NCBI GenBank assembly: GCA_026398435.1 | Contig: JAPLSW010000030.1 | Span: 1-53,099 of the forward strand | DNA: 53,099 bases | From: Chlamydiota bacterium | GTDB lineage: Bacteria > Chlamydiota > Chlamydiia > Chlamydiales > Rhabdochlamydiaceae | Direction of reading: 5' to 3' | Shown here: positions 26,389 to 36,136 of the stretch, in pieces | How the letters are laid out: every line of letters begins with the position of its first letter | Numbering within the stretch: the stretch's first letter is position 1 | Made by a program: the position numbers and the translations under genes | Notes under the pieces: model-generated | What the model saw: only the letters and a program-made list of their open reading frames with translations | Databases searched by the model: none | Told to the model about the DNA's origin: nothing

Positions 26389-27718
26389 GCACCCGCTCTA
26401 ATTTAAGAAAATGGGCGGAACAGGAAATACATGGATCATAATTGCGTATGGCTTGCTCACACCTCCATCTTAGCTCTTCATCCGGCATAGATAAGTTATT
26501 ACTTACATACTGGAATAAATCTTCCTCGATGGTCTTTTGGTTTTGTGAAGTGGGGGGAACGATTATAGCATTTGTGATAAGACCTTGTTCATTGAGATCA
26601 TAGCGGTGATATAATAGTCCACGCGGAGCTTCAGTCGCCCCATACCCCGTAGCCGCCCGTTTTTCAATGCTTACCGACGCCGGCTGTTTTTCTGAGTCGT
26701 ACTCCTGAATAATACGCAACGCCTCATCAAAAGCATAAAGGATTTCCAGCGCTCTGATAATAATGCTGCGAAAGGGATTGTAACACTGCGCTTCAAAGCC
26801 AATAGTTTTTATCATGTCTTTTACAATAGGCGATAGTTGCTCCTGATTTAGGTTATAACGCGCCATAGGACCTACTAAATAAGATCCTTTGTTTTTCATC
26901 TTTGCATGTAAAGCCGTGCTATGTGGAACATGGCTTTCCTCAAAATGCAGATCAAAATCCTCCACCTTTACCTTGAGCCCTGATGTTGAGGTGATGAGCC
27001 CTCTTGCAATCGGATATTCATCCGGGTGGGATAAAGCGACACATTCATAGGGCTTTTCTAGTAAGGGGAAGGTAAACTGACTCACCCATAAAACTGTTTC
27101 CTGCGCGTCATCGCGAGCTTGTTTTAAGATCTCTGCAAGCTTTAGCAACTGCGCTTTTTGCGGCAACTGGTAAAATCCGCCCACTTTGACATTTATAGGA
27201 TGGATCTCTCTTCCTCCCAATAAACGGATGATTTCATTGCCAGCTTTCTTGATGCGCAGCCCTCTTTTCAGAACATTTTGGTAGTTCTTGGCCATTTGGA
27301 TAGCATCTGGATACCCTAAGAAATCGGGTGCATGAAGCATGTAAACATGTAAGGTATGGCTTTCAATCCATTCTCCGCAAAAGAGGAGCCGGCGTAGCTG
27401 ATGCAGGTATTCGGGAAGGATTGCTCCTAAAGCGTTTTCCATGGCATATACTGCGCTCATCTGATAAGCGACAGGGCATATTCCGCAGATACGAGCTGTA
27501 ATGTCGGGAGCATCGAAGAGTTCCCGTCCGCGCAGAAGAGCTTCAAAAAAGCGTGGGGGCTCGAATATTTTGAGTTTAACATCTTCGACTTTGTTGTCCT
27601 TTGTTTTGATATACAAGGACCCTTCCCCTTCTACTCGGGCCAAATAATCCACGTGGATCGTCCGTGATTTTGTCCCCACTTTAACTTTAAATTCTTTATC
27701 AGAGTCTTTATTGCTCAT
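26381..27718 (-). CDS. hydA: [NiFe] hydrogenase large (alpha) subunit, group 3b type
   Basis: About 445 residues; the catalytic subunit holding the Ni-Fe(CN)2CO centre. The N-terminal L1 motif [11 protein letters not shown] and C-terminal L2 motif DPCISCSAH provide the four cysteines. The short tail FLKLERVHG after L2 is the probable protease substrate. I prefer the ATG at 27718 ([10 protein letters not shown]), preceded by AGAGG, over an ATG 12 codons upstream that would overlap the small-subunit gene by 47 bases. Together with the three upstream genes it makes the four-subunit soluble bidirectional NAD(P)-linked enzyme known as sulfhydrogenase in Pyrococcus. Confidence 0.94.
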   Translation of the reverse strand: MSNKDSDKEFKVKVGTKSRTIHVDYLARVEGEGSLYIKTKDNKVEDVKLKIFEPPRFFEALLRGRELFDAPDITARICGICPVAYQMSAVYAMENALGAILPEYLHQLRRLLFCGEWIESHTLHVYMLHAPDFLGYPDAIQMAKNYQNVLKRGLRIKKAGNEIIRLLGGREIHPINVKVGGFYQLPQKAQLLKLAEILKQARDDAQETVLWVSQFTFPLLEKPYECVALSHPDEYPIARGLITSTSGLKVKVEDFDLHFEESHVPHSTALHAKMKNKGSYLVGPMARYNLNQEQLSPIVKDMIKTIGFEAQCYNPFRSIIIRALEILYAFDEALRIIQEYDSEKQPASVSIEKRAATGYGATEAPRGLLYHRYDLNEQGLITNAIIVPPTSQNQKTIEEDLFQYVSNNLSMPDEELRWRCEQAIRNYDPCISCSAHFLKLERVHG

Positions 27719-28496
27719 ACTGTTTGCTTGCCTCTTGAAAAGCATCTGCTGCACAATTGAAGTTACGTAAGAGGCCTTTTATAGACTGCGCCTCCGTATT
27801 GAATTCCTTCTCCCACCAACGTGTCAATGCTAGAGGATTTGCTGTCTCCTTGGGACCATAACAGCCATAACAGCCCCGTTGATAGGAAGGACATATGGCT
27901 CCACATCCTGCATGAGTTACGGGCCCAAGACAAGGAATCCCATAGGCCACTGTCACACAGATATTCCCTTTCTTTTTGCATTCGGTACAGACGCTACTGC
28001 TAGAGATGGAGGGTTTTTTGCCGGTAACGAAACTTGTGATCACTTCCAATAATTGGTATTTGTTGATTGGACAGCCTTGCAGTTCAAAGTCAACCTTTAC
28101 ATGCTTGGAAATCGGTGTAGAAGAGGATAATGTACTGATATATTCGGGCCGTGCATAGACAATTTGCTTGTAGTCTTCGATGTCGGCGAAATTGCGCAAG
28201 GCCTGAATACCCCCGGCTGTGGCGCACGCTCCGATGGTAATCAGCACCTTGGATTGTTTGCGAACCTCTTGGATTCTTTCTCTGTCATGTTCTGTAGTAA
28301 TCGAGCCCTCAACTAAAGAGATATCGTAGGGGCCGGGTATGATGACTTTAGAGGCTTCAGGAAAGTTAGCTATTTGCACAATTTCAGTGATGGCAAGTAA
28401 CTCATCTTCGCAATCTAATAAAGATAGTTGGCACCCATCACAAGAGGCAAACTTCCATACGGCTAGTTTGGGGAGAATTTCTTTGATTTGAGCCAA
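27708..28496 (-). CDS. hydD: [NiFe] hydrogenase small (delta) subunit
   Basis: A 262-residue electron-transfer subunit without a Tat signal, so cytosolic. It begins with [23 protein letters not shown]. This CxxC, with further cysteines in [11 protein letters not shown] and [11 protein letters not shown], holds the proximal [4Fe-4S] cluster. Later cysteines in [12 protein letters not shown] and [25 protein letters not shown] bind two more clusters. The start [16 protein letters not shown] fits family N-termini although it lies 59 bases inside the end of the gamma-subunit gene. The C-terminus overlaps the large subunit gene by 11 bases. Confidence 0.94.
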   Translation of the reverse strand: MAQIKEILPKLAVWKFASCDGCQLSLLDCEDELLAITEIVQIANFPEASKVIIPGPYDISLVEGSITTEHDRERIQEVRKQSKVLITIGACATAGGIQALRNFADIEDYKQIVYARPEYISTLSSSTPISKHVKVDFELQGCPINKYQLLEVITSFVTGKKPSISSSSVCTECKKKGNICVTVAYGIPCLGPVTHAGCGAICPSYQRGCYGCYGPKETANPLALTRWWEKEFNTEAQSIKGLLRNFNCAADAFQEASKQYEQ

Positions 28497-29307
28497 TTTG
28501 AAGTTCCTTAATAGTTAGCCAAGTTTTGAGAGGCTCATAAGAAAATACGGGGCCATCCTTACATAAAAAATAGGGGCCATATTGACAATGTCCGCAAAAG
28601 CCCACAGCGCATTGCATATTTCTTTCCATCGACAAGTAGATCGCGCGTTCATCGATTTCCGTGCGCAGTAACTCATGGATCGCAAATTTTATCATGATTT
28701 CAGGGCCGCAGACAAGGACTTGGGTATTCTGAGGGGCTGTCAAGTATTTGGAGATCAATGTTGTAATGACTCCTACATGTCCCCGCCAGCTTGCATCGGC
28801 CCGGTCCACGCTTACCTTCACCTCAATTCCTTGTCTTTCCCATTGTTGCAACTCTTCTTTATACAAAATATCTTCTGGAGTTCTCGTCCCGTATAATAGG
28901 GTGATCTTTTTGTATTGCTTGCGATGTGCTGCCAGATGAAATAAAGCGGGACGAAGAGGAGCGAGTCCCAATCCTCCAGCAATGACCAAAACATCACAAT
29001 CTTTTTGAGAAAGAGGCCAATGCGTTCCAAAAGGACCACGGACACCTATTTCATCTCCCTTTTGTAATTTTTGCATGGCCTTTGTTACGGCACCCGCTAA
29101 CCGTATGGTATGGACGAACTCCCCTTTTTTGGATGGATCGCCGCTAATCGAAATGGGCACCTCGCCAAATCCAAAGAGGTATAGCATATTAAATTGACCG
29201 GGCAAAAAAGAAGGAGCTTCCCCTTCCTTCGCAGATAATGCAAGGCTAAAGACATCTTGCGACTCTTGCGTAACTGATTGTATTTGGTATACTTTTGGCA
29301 ATAGCAT
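28438..29307 (-). CDS. hydG: [NiFe] hydrogenase FAD/NAD(P)-binding (gamma) subunit
   Basis: A 289-residue ferredoxin-NADP reductase-like subunit. The FAD-binding barrel includes [23 protein letters not shown]. The nucleotide domain has [16 protein letters not shown] and [12 protein letters not shown]-terminal cysteine set in [17 protein letters not shown] binds a [2Fe-2S] cluster. It passes electrons between the cluster chain and NAD(P)H. The family normally ends near WLTIKEL; this protein runs about 20 residues longer, into the small-subunit gene, giving a 59-base overlap. Confidence 0.93.
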   Translation of the reverse strand: MLLPKVYQIQSVTQESQDVFSLALSAKEGEAPSFLPGQFNMLYLFGFGEVPISISGDPSKKGEFVHTIRLAGAVTKAMQKLQKGDEIGVRGPFGTHWPLSQKDCDVLVIAGGLGLAPLRPALFHLAAHRKQYKKITLLYGTRTPEDILYKEELQQWERQGIEVKVSVDRADASWRGHVGVITTLISKYLTAPQNTQVLVCGPEIMIKFAIHELLRTEIDERAIYLSMERNMQCAVGFCGHCQYGPYFLCKDGPVFSYEPLKTWLTIKELQIGSNQRNSPQTSRMEVCLL

Positions 29308-29315
29308 GAGTTGTT

Positions 29316-29786
29316 CTACTTATTATCTCCGTATACGTCTAGCAAATGCAGTAAGACGGCATTCTCTCGCATCACCATCACTTGTACAAGATGTTTCATA
29401 AGTTTAAAACCCAAACGAGGGTCATTCTCACATTTTTTCCGCAAACAAGCTCCATCGATAGCTATCGCTCGCGTAGCGCATTGAGCCTGCGCTGAAGCAG
29501 TCCACTGATACGGAGGGATAAGCCACGACAATCCCACTATCTCGTTAACACCTAGTGTTTGGAATATAAAGGGCTTTCGAGGAGGAGCTCCGATGGACAG
29601 AGCGACCTGACCATCGCGGAGCAAATAAAATTCATTAGCAGCGTCACCGGAACTTGCAATGACTTGCCCTTCTTGAAAATGGACATTTTTTCCACATCCG
29701 GCAATGAATGCCAAATCCTCAGGAGATAGCCCCTGAAAAAACGAATGTTCCTGTAAAATATCAGCTATTGTTTTTATCGCATTCAT
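29316..29786 (-). CDS. Cyclic-nucleotide-binding-fold protein in the hydrogenase operon
   Basis: A 156-residue single-domain protein with the CRP-type beta-barrel: FFQGLSPEDLAFIAGCG, then FQEGQVIASSGDAANEFYLLRDGQVALSI and LGVNEIVGLSWLIPPY. There is no helix-turn-helix, so it is not a transcription factor in itself. The arginine of the phosphate-binding cassette that contacts cAMP is not evident. Genes like this often accompany group 3b hydrogenases; the role is not established. Its start lies 26 bases inside the end of the beta-subunit gene, so it is translated with the enzyme and may be an accessory or regulatory subunit. Confidence 0.85.
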   Translation of the reverse strand: MNAIKTIADILQEHSFFQGLSPEDLAFIAGCGKNVHFQEGQVIASSGDAANEFYLLRDGQVALSIGAPPRKPFIFQTLGVNEIVGLSWLIPPYQWTASAQAQCATRAIAIDGACLRKKCENDPRLGFKLMKHLVQVMVMRENAVLLHLLDVYGDNK

Positions 29787-30891
29787 TTCTCAACTCTTGT
29801 AATTCTTCCGTTACATCGATACCGACAGGACACCAGGCAATACACCTGCCGCACCCCACGCATCCGGAGATGCCAAATTGATCCCACCATGTACCAAATT
29901 TATGTGTCAGCCATTGGCGATAGCGAGACTTTGCAGATTCCCGGATGCTGCCGCCATGAACAAAGGAATGGGACAAATTAAAACACGAGTCCCAACTTTG
30001 CCAGCGGTCGACCTGAGCTCCATCTAAGCTGACCTTATCCTCTGTATCGGTGCAAAAGCAAGTAGGACATACCATCGTGCAATTTGCGCAATTGATACAG
30101 CGCTCAGCCACTTTATCCCATCGCTTGCAATCCCAGCTGCGAGATAGCATCTCATGGACATTTTTATTGTCTACTCGGCGCACCATCTGTTCTATATTTT
30201 TCTCAATAAGTTGCTGGGCTATTTCACATTCTGTTTGACCCGCCGGCTTTAATGCCAGCTGATCACAAAGAGATCGTCCTATAGCAGAGCCCGCAGAGAC
30301 GATAAAATAATGTTCTTTATCATTAATGATTTCAGTTAAAGACAAATCATACCCTTCTTCAACCTCCGGCCCTGTCCCCATAGACACACAAAAGCAGGTA
30401 TTCACAGCTCTTGTGCAGTTGACAGCCATGATGAAAAGATTTTCTCTCCGCTGCTGATACTGCTTGTAGACAGCAAGCTTATTTTTAAATACTCTATCTT
30501 GGATAAAGATGGCATGAAGCTCGCAAGCACGCACGCCAATAAATGCCATTTTCTCAGTGATTGGTTCTGTTTCTTGGAAAACGACCATTCCATTGCTTTG
30601 CTTGCGGGCAGAAAACAGCTTTTCTGTAGGAGGGAAAAGATACTTTTTCCAGCTGTGGGGCCCGAGGTTATATCCAAAGTAGGCTAGGTCGCTACGACGT
30701 TTGAGCCGGTAATGTCCAGGGTCTTGTTCATCCATCCAACCGATCGGCAGATCCTGAGCAGATTGAATTTCATCATATATGATGACTTCGTTAGAAACGG
30801 TCGGCCCCAGCAGCTTATACCCATCATTTTTAATTAAATGGAGTAGTTGCTGGAATTGGTCTGTTGTACAGAGCAAATTTTTTCTAGTCAT
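29761..30891 (-). CDS. hydB: [NiFe] hydrogenase iron-sulfur (beta) subunit
   Basis: A 376-residue cytosolic electron-transfer subunit related to anaerobic sulfite reductase subunit A. Its C-terminal third has two ferredoxin-type [4Fe-4S] motifs: RCINCANCTMVCPTCFC near residue 265 and SGCVGCGRCIAWCPVGID near residue 345. The N-terminal part includes GVRACELHAI. It is the first gene of the hydrogenase run; the promoter must lie in the 159 bases shared with the divergent carA gene. Confidence 0.92.
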   Translation of the reverse strand: MTRKNLLCTTDQFQQLLHLIKNDGYKLLGPTVSNEVIIYDEIQSAQDLPIGWMDEQDPGHYRLKRRSDLAYFGYNLGPHSWKKYLFPPTEKLFSARKQSNGMVVFQETEPITEKMAFIGVRACELHAIFIQDRVFKNKLAVYKQYQQRRENLFIMAVNCTRAVNTCFCVSMGTGPEVEEGYDLSLTEIINDKEHYFIVSAGSAIGRSLCDQLALKPAGQTECEIAQQLIEKNIEQMVRRVDNKNVHEMLSRSWDCKRWDKVAERCINCANCTMVCPTCFCTDTEDKVSLDGAQVDRWQSWDSCFNLSHSFVHGGSIRESAKSRYRQWLTHKFGTWWDQFGISGCVGCGRCIAWCPVGIDVTEELQELRNECDKNNS

Positions 30892-31050
30892 GCAAGTTGC
30901 TCTTTATTAAAGATGATGATTTCAAAAGAAGCATTATTTTTTGACATTATGCAGACTTTTTTTTTTGGGGAAAGACTAAAGTGGTTTGGGACTTTCCCGT
31001 TGTAAACATTTTTTAGATCCTCCTATAACGAAGGCATCAAACGAAAATCT
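30892..31050. promoter_or_regulatory. Divergent promoter region between the hydrogenase run and carA
   Basis: This is the only gap from which both the hydrogenase operon (minus) and carA (plus) can start. It includes TTGACA at about 30947 on the plus strand, although no good -10 follows at 17 bases. It also has a run of T, and a 7-bp inverted repeat GGGAAAG/CTTTCCC (30968-30974 and 30992-30998) that could be an operator. No FNR-type or CRP-type palindrome is obvious. Confidence 0.4.
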
Positions 31051-32157
31051 ATGAATAAAAATGGACTATTAGCACTCGAGGACGGAACGATCTTTTGGGG
31101 TGAATCTGTAGGAGCGGAAGGTTTTTTTGTGGGAGAGGTAATCTTTAATACCTCCATGACGGGTTATCAGGAGATTTTGAGCGACCCCTCTTATGCAGGG
31201 CAAATTATCAACTTTACCTGTCCCCATATAGGCAATGTCGGCATGAACGAACATGACATGGAGTCGAATCGACTGTGGCCCGGAGGAGTAGTGATGAAAG
31301 CGCTATCTAAAACTTCTAGCAGTTGGAGAGCTACCGGAGATTTACAAAGCTCTCTAAAAAACCAAAAGATTATTGCAATTTCAGGCATCGACACCAGAAA
31401 GTTGACTCACATTTTGAGAGAAAAAGGAACTCTAAGTGCCTGCATTATGGGTGGCCGTGTCGACCTGGAACTTGCTTTTGCACAGGCTCGCGCTTTTCCT
31501 GGCCTAAGTGGCAAAGATTTAGCTAAGGAGGTTTCATGTAAAACCCCCTACGAGTGGAAAACGGGCAAGACCCTTTCTCCATGGCATGTGGTGGTAATAG
31601 ATTTCGGAGTGAAGAGCTCTATCTTACAAAATCTCGCTGATTCTGGATCCCATTTAACTATCGTCCCGGCCCAAACTTCAGCCGAGGAAATTCTCAAGTT
31701 AAAACCTCAGGGAATATTTTTATCAAATGGACCTGGTGACCCCGCAGCCTGCACATACGCCATTAACGAGATCCAAATCCTCATTGGGATGGCAATCCCC
31801 CTTTTTGGCATATGTCTAGGTCACCAGCTGCTAGCTCTTGCAAGCGGGGCTAAAACGATTAAAATGAAAAATGGCCACCATGGCGCCAACCACCCCATCC
31901 AAGAGATCGCGTCCGGTCAAGTATTCATCAGTAGCCAAAACCACGATTTTGTCGTTGAAGAAAAAAACTTACCTCCTTGCTTGGAAATCACCCATCGCTC
32001 CCTTTTTGATGGAACAATTGCAGGGCTCAGGAGAAAAGATAGACCCGCTTTTAGCTTCCAGGGACATCCTGAAGCCTCTCCCGGGCCCCATGAACTACAG
32101 ATTCTATTCAAGCAATTTACCAGATTAATGGAGAGCTTGCATGCCAAAGAGAACTGA
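31051..32157 (+). CDS. carA: Carbamoyl-phosphate synthase small subunit
   Basis: A 368-residue glutamine amidotransferase that feeds ammonia to CarB. The N-terminal domain has [16 protein letters not shown] and [21 protein letters not shown]. The class I glutaminase has FGICLGHQ with nucleophile C255, and the catalytic His and Glu in [10 protein letters not shown]. The length is normal. It overlaps carB by 17 bases. Carbamoyl phosphate is needed for pyrimidines, arginine and HypF. Confidence 0.95.
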   Translation: MNKNGLLALEDGTIFWGESVGAEGFFVGEVIFNTSMTGYQEILSDPSYAGQIINFTCPHIGNVGMNEHDMESNRLWPGGVVMKALSKTSSSWRATGDLQSSLKNQKIIAISGIDTRKLTHILREKGTLSACIMGGRVDLELAFAQARAFPGLSGKDLAKEVSCKTPYEWKTGKTLSPWHVVVIDFGVKSSILQNLADSGSHLTIVPAQTSAEEILKLKPQGIFLSNGPGDPAACTYAINEIQILIGMAIPLFGICLGHQLLALASGAKTIKMKNGHHGANHPIQEIASGQVFISSQNHDFVVEEKNLPPCLEITHRSLFDGTIAGLRRKDRPAFSFQGHPEASPGPHELQILFKQFTRLMESLHAKEN

Positions 32158-35100
32158 CATTCACCACATCCTTCTCATTGGCTCGGGCCCTATTGTCATT
32201 GGGCAAGCTTGCGAATTTGACTATGCAGGCACCCAGGCATGTAAAGCCCTCCGTGAGGAGGGGTATAGAGTCACTTTGATCAATTCCAATCCAGCAAGCA
32301 TCATGACAGACTTGGAGCTGGCCGATGTTACGTATATTGAACCCATTACCAAAGAGTTTGTAACGCGCATCATTGAAAAGGAAAAACCAGATGCCCTTTT
32401 AGCCACTATGGGCGGACAGACAGCTCTAAACATTGCGCTTGAATTAGAAAAAACAGGTGTTTTAGCAACCTATGGAGTGGAATTGCTGGGCGCTACAGCG
32501 CGAGCAATTGAGCTTGCAGAAGATCGCTCCCTTTTTCGCCAAACAATGCAAAGGCTCGGATTAAATCTACCCAATTCTGGGACCGCAAAAAATATAAATA
32601 AGGCCATGGAGATTCTCAATCTCATCGGACTCCCAATTGTTGTACGTCCCTCCTTTATTTTAGGAGGAAGTGGTAGCGGCATTGCGCATACCAAAGAAGA
32701 GTTTATCTCTTTATGTAACCAAGCATTTAGAACAGATCCCCATCAAGAGCTTCTTCTAGATGAAGCCCTGATAGGTTGGAAGGAGTTCGAAATGGAGGTA
32801 GTGCGCGATAAAAACGATAACTGCATCATCGTCTGCTGCATAGAAAACATGGATCCATTGGGGATTCACACAGGAGATTCAATCACTGTCACCCCGCCAC
32901 AAACCCTTTCCGATAAAGAGTATCAAAAGATGCGCGATGCCTCCTTTGCTATTTTAAAAGCTGTTGACGTAGAGACAGGAGGAGCAAATGTTCAGTTTGC
33001 AGTCCATCCAAAAGAGAGGAAAATGGTCGTGATTGAAATGAATCCGCGTGTATCGCGCTCATCAGCCCTTGCTTCAAAAGCCACTGGATTTCCCATAGCA
33101 AAAATCGCTGCAAAATTGGCCGTAGGCTACACATTGCCGGAGCTGTCAATTGAACTCACTGGCAATCAAGTTCCAGCCTCTTTTGAGCCGACAATCGATT
33201 ATGTCGTTGTCAAAATCCCCCGCTTTGATTTCGAGAAATTCCCCGGTTGTGAAGTGAAGCTTAGCACCCAAATGAGATCTGTTGGGGAAGCGATGTCTAT
33301 TGGCAGAACATTTCAAGAAGCCCTCCTCAAAGGGATGCGCAGCATGGAAATTCCTTCCATTCCCCAGCTATTAGATCTACCCTCTGTGAAGCAAAAATTC
33401 AAAATACCGGGTCCCTTTAGACTTTGGGCAATTTTCGATGCATTTAGATTAGGCATGCCTCTTTTAGAAATTCACAATAAGACTCATATCGACCCTTGGT
33501 TTTTAAGCCAAATCGAGGAGCTTGTGCTCCAAGAAAAGGAGCTTTCTAAAAAAGACTTACCTGAACTATCAAGAGAGGATCTCTACCATTTCAAACAACT
33601 TGGATTTTCCGATGCTCAGCTTGGAAAATTCATTGGATGCCACGAAGAAGCAATCAAAAGCAAAAGAGACGAACTAAAAATCTTTCCCGTATACAAGCGT
33701 ATTGACAGCTGCGGGGCTGAATTTTCTACATCAATTGCCTGCCTTTACTCAAGCTACGAAGAGGAGTGTGAAGCTCGCCCCTCGAATCGACCAAAAGTTA
33801 TAATCTTAGGAAGTGGACCTTCACGTATAGGGCAAGGAATAGAGTTCGATTATAGCTGCGTACATGCCACTCAAGCCCTTAAAGAACTGGGCTTTGAGAC
33901 TCTCCTTATTAATTGCAATCCCGAAACCGTTTCCACCGATTACGACTGCGCTGACAAACTCTATTTTGCCCCATTAACTGCTGAGGACGTCCTCGAAATT
34001 ATCACGCTTGAAAACCCAATAGGCGTCCTTGTTCAATATGGAGGTCAGACTCCCCTTAATTTGGCACCGGCTCTTACAAAAGCCGGCGCTGCCCTTCTTG
34101 GGATGCCCCCCACCCTTATCGAACAGACAGAAGACCGCGCTCAGTTTCAGCAATTTTTACACAGGTTAGGACTTAAACAACCGAAGAACATCACCATCTA
34201 CTCTTTAAAGGAAGGGATTATGGCTGCAAGCTCCATTGGTTATCCCTTAATCGTAAGACCCTCTTTTGTACTCGGCGGAAGAGCCATGTCTATCGTGTGT
34301 CATGAAAGGGAATTAGAAAAGAGCCTGCAAGGCGCCTTTGACGCAAGTTCTGATAAGCCTGTTTTGCTCGAGCATTTTTTACAAGAAGCAATTGAGGTCG
34401 ATATCGATGCCATTTGCGATGAAAAAGAGGTCTTTATTCCTGGTATCATGGAACACGTAGAGCCTGCGGGGGTCCACTCGGGAGACTCAGCCTTCTGCCT
34501 CCCTCCCTTCCGTTTATCCGCTCCTATCCAAGAGGAGCTCGCGCTCCAGACAAAAAAAATCGCTTTAGAATTGAAGGCCGTTGGATTGATCAACATCCAA
34601 TTTGCCATCCAAAATAAGGAAATTTACGTCTTGGAGGTCAACCCAAGAGCCTCGTCTAGTAAAAGTCGCAACACATTGCTTAATGGGTTTTTCTTTAAAG
34701 AGTCAGGGCTACGAAAAAACAAGCGAAATTCCCTTCTTTGCAGTCAAAGAAGCCGTCCTTCCCTTCTTAAAATTTGACAACGTCGATTCTCTTCTTGGAC
34801 CCGAGATGAAGTCAACTGGAGAGGTAATGGGCCTTGGTAAGAGCTTTGCTGAAGCCTATGGCAAGGCCCAAATAGCCTCCGGATATCCCTTGCCAAAAGA
34901 GGGAAGCTGCGCTGTTTTAAGCCTACACCAAATAAGCCCTGATTGGATTGTAAACTTTGGAATCGATCTTTTGGCAATTCCACTCCAAATCTGCGCCCTA
35001 CCCGCCACAGCTGCAATCCTCACCCATCACGATATTCCCTGCCAAATAATAGACTCAAAAGAGGTCTTAAAAAGAGCCGAAAAGGGAGAAATCGGACTCA

Positions 35101-35291
35101 TCATTACCTTAGGGAAAGAGGAAGCTAACTTTACTGAAGGGTATGCCCTTAGGTATCTCGCAATCAGACACCACATCTGTCATGCTACGACAGCCAGCGC
35201 AGCCTGCAGCATCATTCAATCTTTGCAACTTAAAGGAAACTATAGCCTGGATTCCTTAAATCAGCTCATCGTCCAGGAGGTCTTATTTTAA
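32141..35291 (+). pseudogene. carB: Carbamoyl-phosphate synthase large subunit, interrupted by a deletion
   Basis: The gene begins normally ([22 protein letters not shown]) with both ATP-grasp halves visible; the second starts at [20 protein letters not shown]. At EVNPRAS (about 34655) the frame turns into unrelated residues and stops at 34777. The expected continuation ([18 protein letters not shown] ... LLGPEMKSTGEVMGLGKSFAEA, then the MGS-like allosteric domain) is present in another frame and ends at 35291. Compared with other CarB proteins the segment matching RTVPFVSKATGVP is missing, which corresponds to a deletion of about 38 nt, not a one-base slip. The full length would have been about 1063 residues. 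The product made is truncated at 878 residues with a foreign tail, so ammonia-to-carbamoyl-phosphate activity is probably lost. Confidence 0.88.
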
Positions 35292-35395
35292 AATTAATCC
35301 ACGGATATTTCTTAAGCATGAGAGGCTCTAAAAAAAACATCTACTTTTTCTTCTTCATATTATATAGCTAAGAGATGACCTAGGATATTTATTTT

Positions 35396-36136
35396 ATGCG
35401 TGCGTTTTTTGTGCTACTCCTACTCTTTGCAGATATCGCATGGACAGCGCCGTGTGCTGAAAATGATCCTAACTGCCCCTGGGCAGTTCTGTATTCTGAA
35501 GAGGAAAACTCTTCTTTAACTCGCTATAACCCTCTCATACTCGATCCGAATGTTCATCCCCCTCTAGAGCCCCTAAAAGCCCAAGGGATCTCCCTGTATG
35601 CAAAAGTAGACCTATTGGAATTTCTTAAGCTTACTAATCCTGCAGCTCTTCAGGATAAATTAGATTCCCTTATTGAGCAGGTCATACCGGACATTTTGCA
35701 AAAAGGATTTACGGGACTTTTTATCACCGGGCTTACCTCCTTGCAAGGGAGCGCTAAAAAAAGCCAAGTGGCCGTGCAGTGCGTTATGCTTATCAGCATG
35801 CATTTTCCCAAAGTCCCCCTTCTTCTATACCAAGCTCTATCACTTCTTCCCGATACTTCTCTTTTGATCCAAGGAATTATGGAATCCGCTATTACAAGCT
35901 CATATAATGCTAAGACAAACTCCTATTTTATTTTACCTAAAGAGACCCATCTGCAAAAAGTTGCGGCTTTAAAAAAAGTGCATAAGATCTACCCTGATCT
36001 CCAGATTTTTACACTGGACATTTGGGATCTGAAAGACACGGCCACCCTCAAAAAGATCTATAGTTTAGAAGAGAGCTATGGATTTCGTCCCTATGTCGCA
36101 CCATACGGATTTACAACCCTTGCGGAGCGACCATGA
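35396..36136 (+). CDS. pelA: PelA hydrolase-like domain protein with degenerate active site
   Basis: A 246-residue secreted protein (signal peptide MRAFFVLLLLFADIAWTA) homologous to the hydrolase at 12226, sharing GFTGLF, TSSYNAKTNSYF and the FRPYVAP end. Compared with that protein the Asp of FLD is Thr (T111) and the Asn of LN is Tyr (Y145). The Glu (E163, IMES) remains, and the loop containing NPDWxxxWAIDIRNPYW is missing. By the known trio of this family it should be catalytically weak or dead, perhaps serving as a carbohydrate-binding or structural partner. It opens the pel-type operon and overlaps the next gene by four bases. In Pseudomonas this domain and the deacetylase are one PelA chain. 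Confidence 0.8.
   Translation: MRAFFVLLLLFADIAWTAPCAENDPNCPWAVLYSEEENSSLTRYNPLILDPNVHPPLEPLKAQGISLYAKVDLLEFLKLTNPAALQDKLDSLIEQVIPDILQKGFTGLFITGLTSLQGSAKKSQVAVQCVMLISMHFPKVPLLLYQALSLLPDTSLLIQGIMESAITSSYNAKTNSYFILPKETHLQKVAALKKVHKIYPDLQIFTLDIWDLKDTATLKKIYSLEESYGFRPYVAPYGFTTLAERP

Noticed and set aside
34602..35291. A separate 229-codon gene at the end of carB with its own ATG
   Set aside because: After its first residues the product is the continuation of CarB in another frame; the ATG lies inside the intact part of carB and the first 18 codons are out-of-frame carB sequence.
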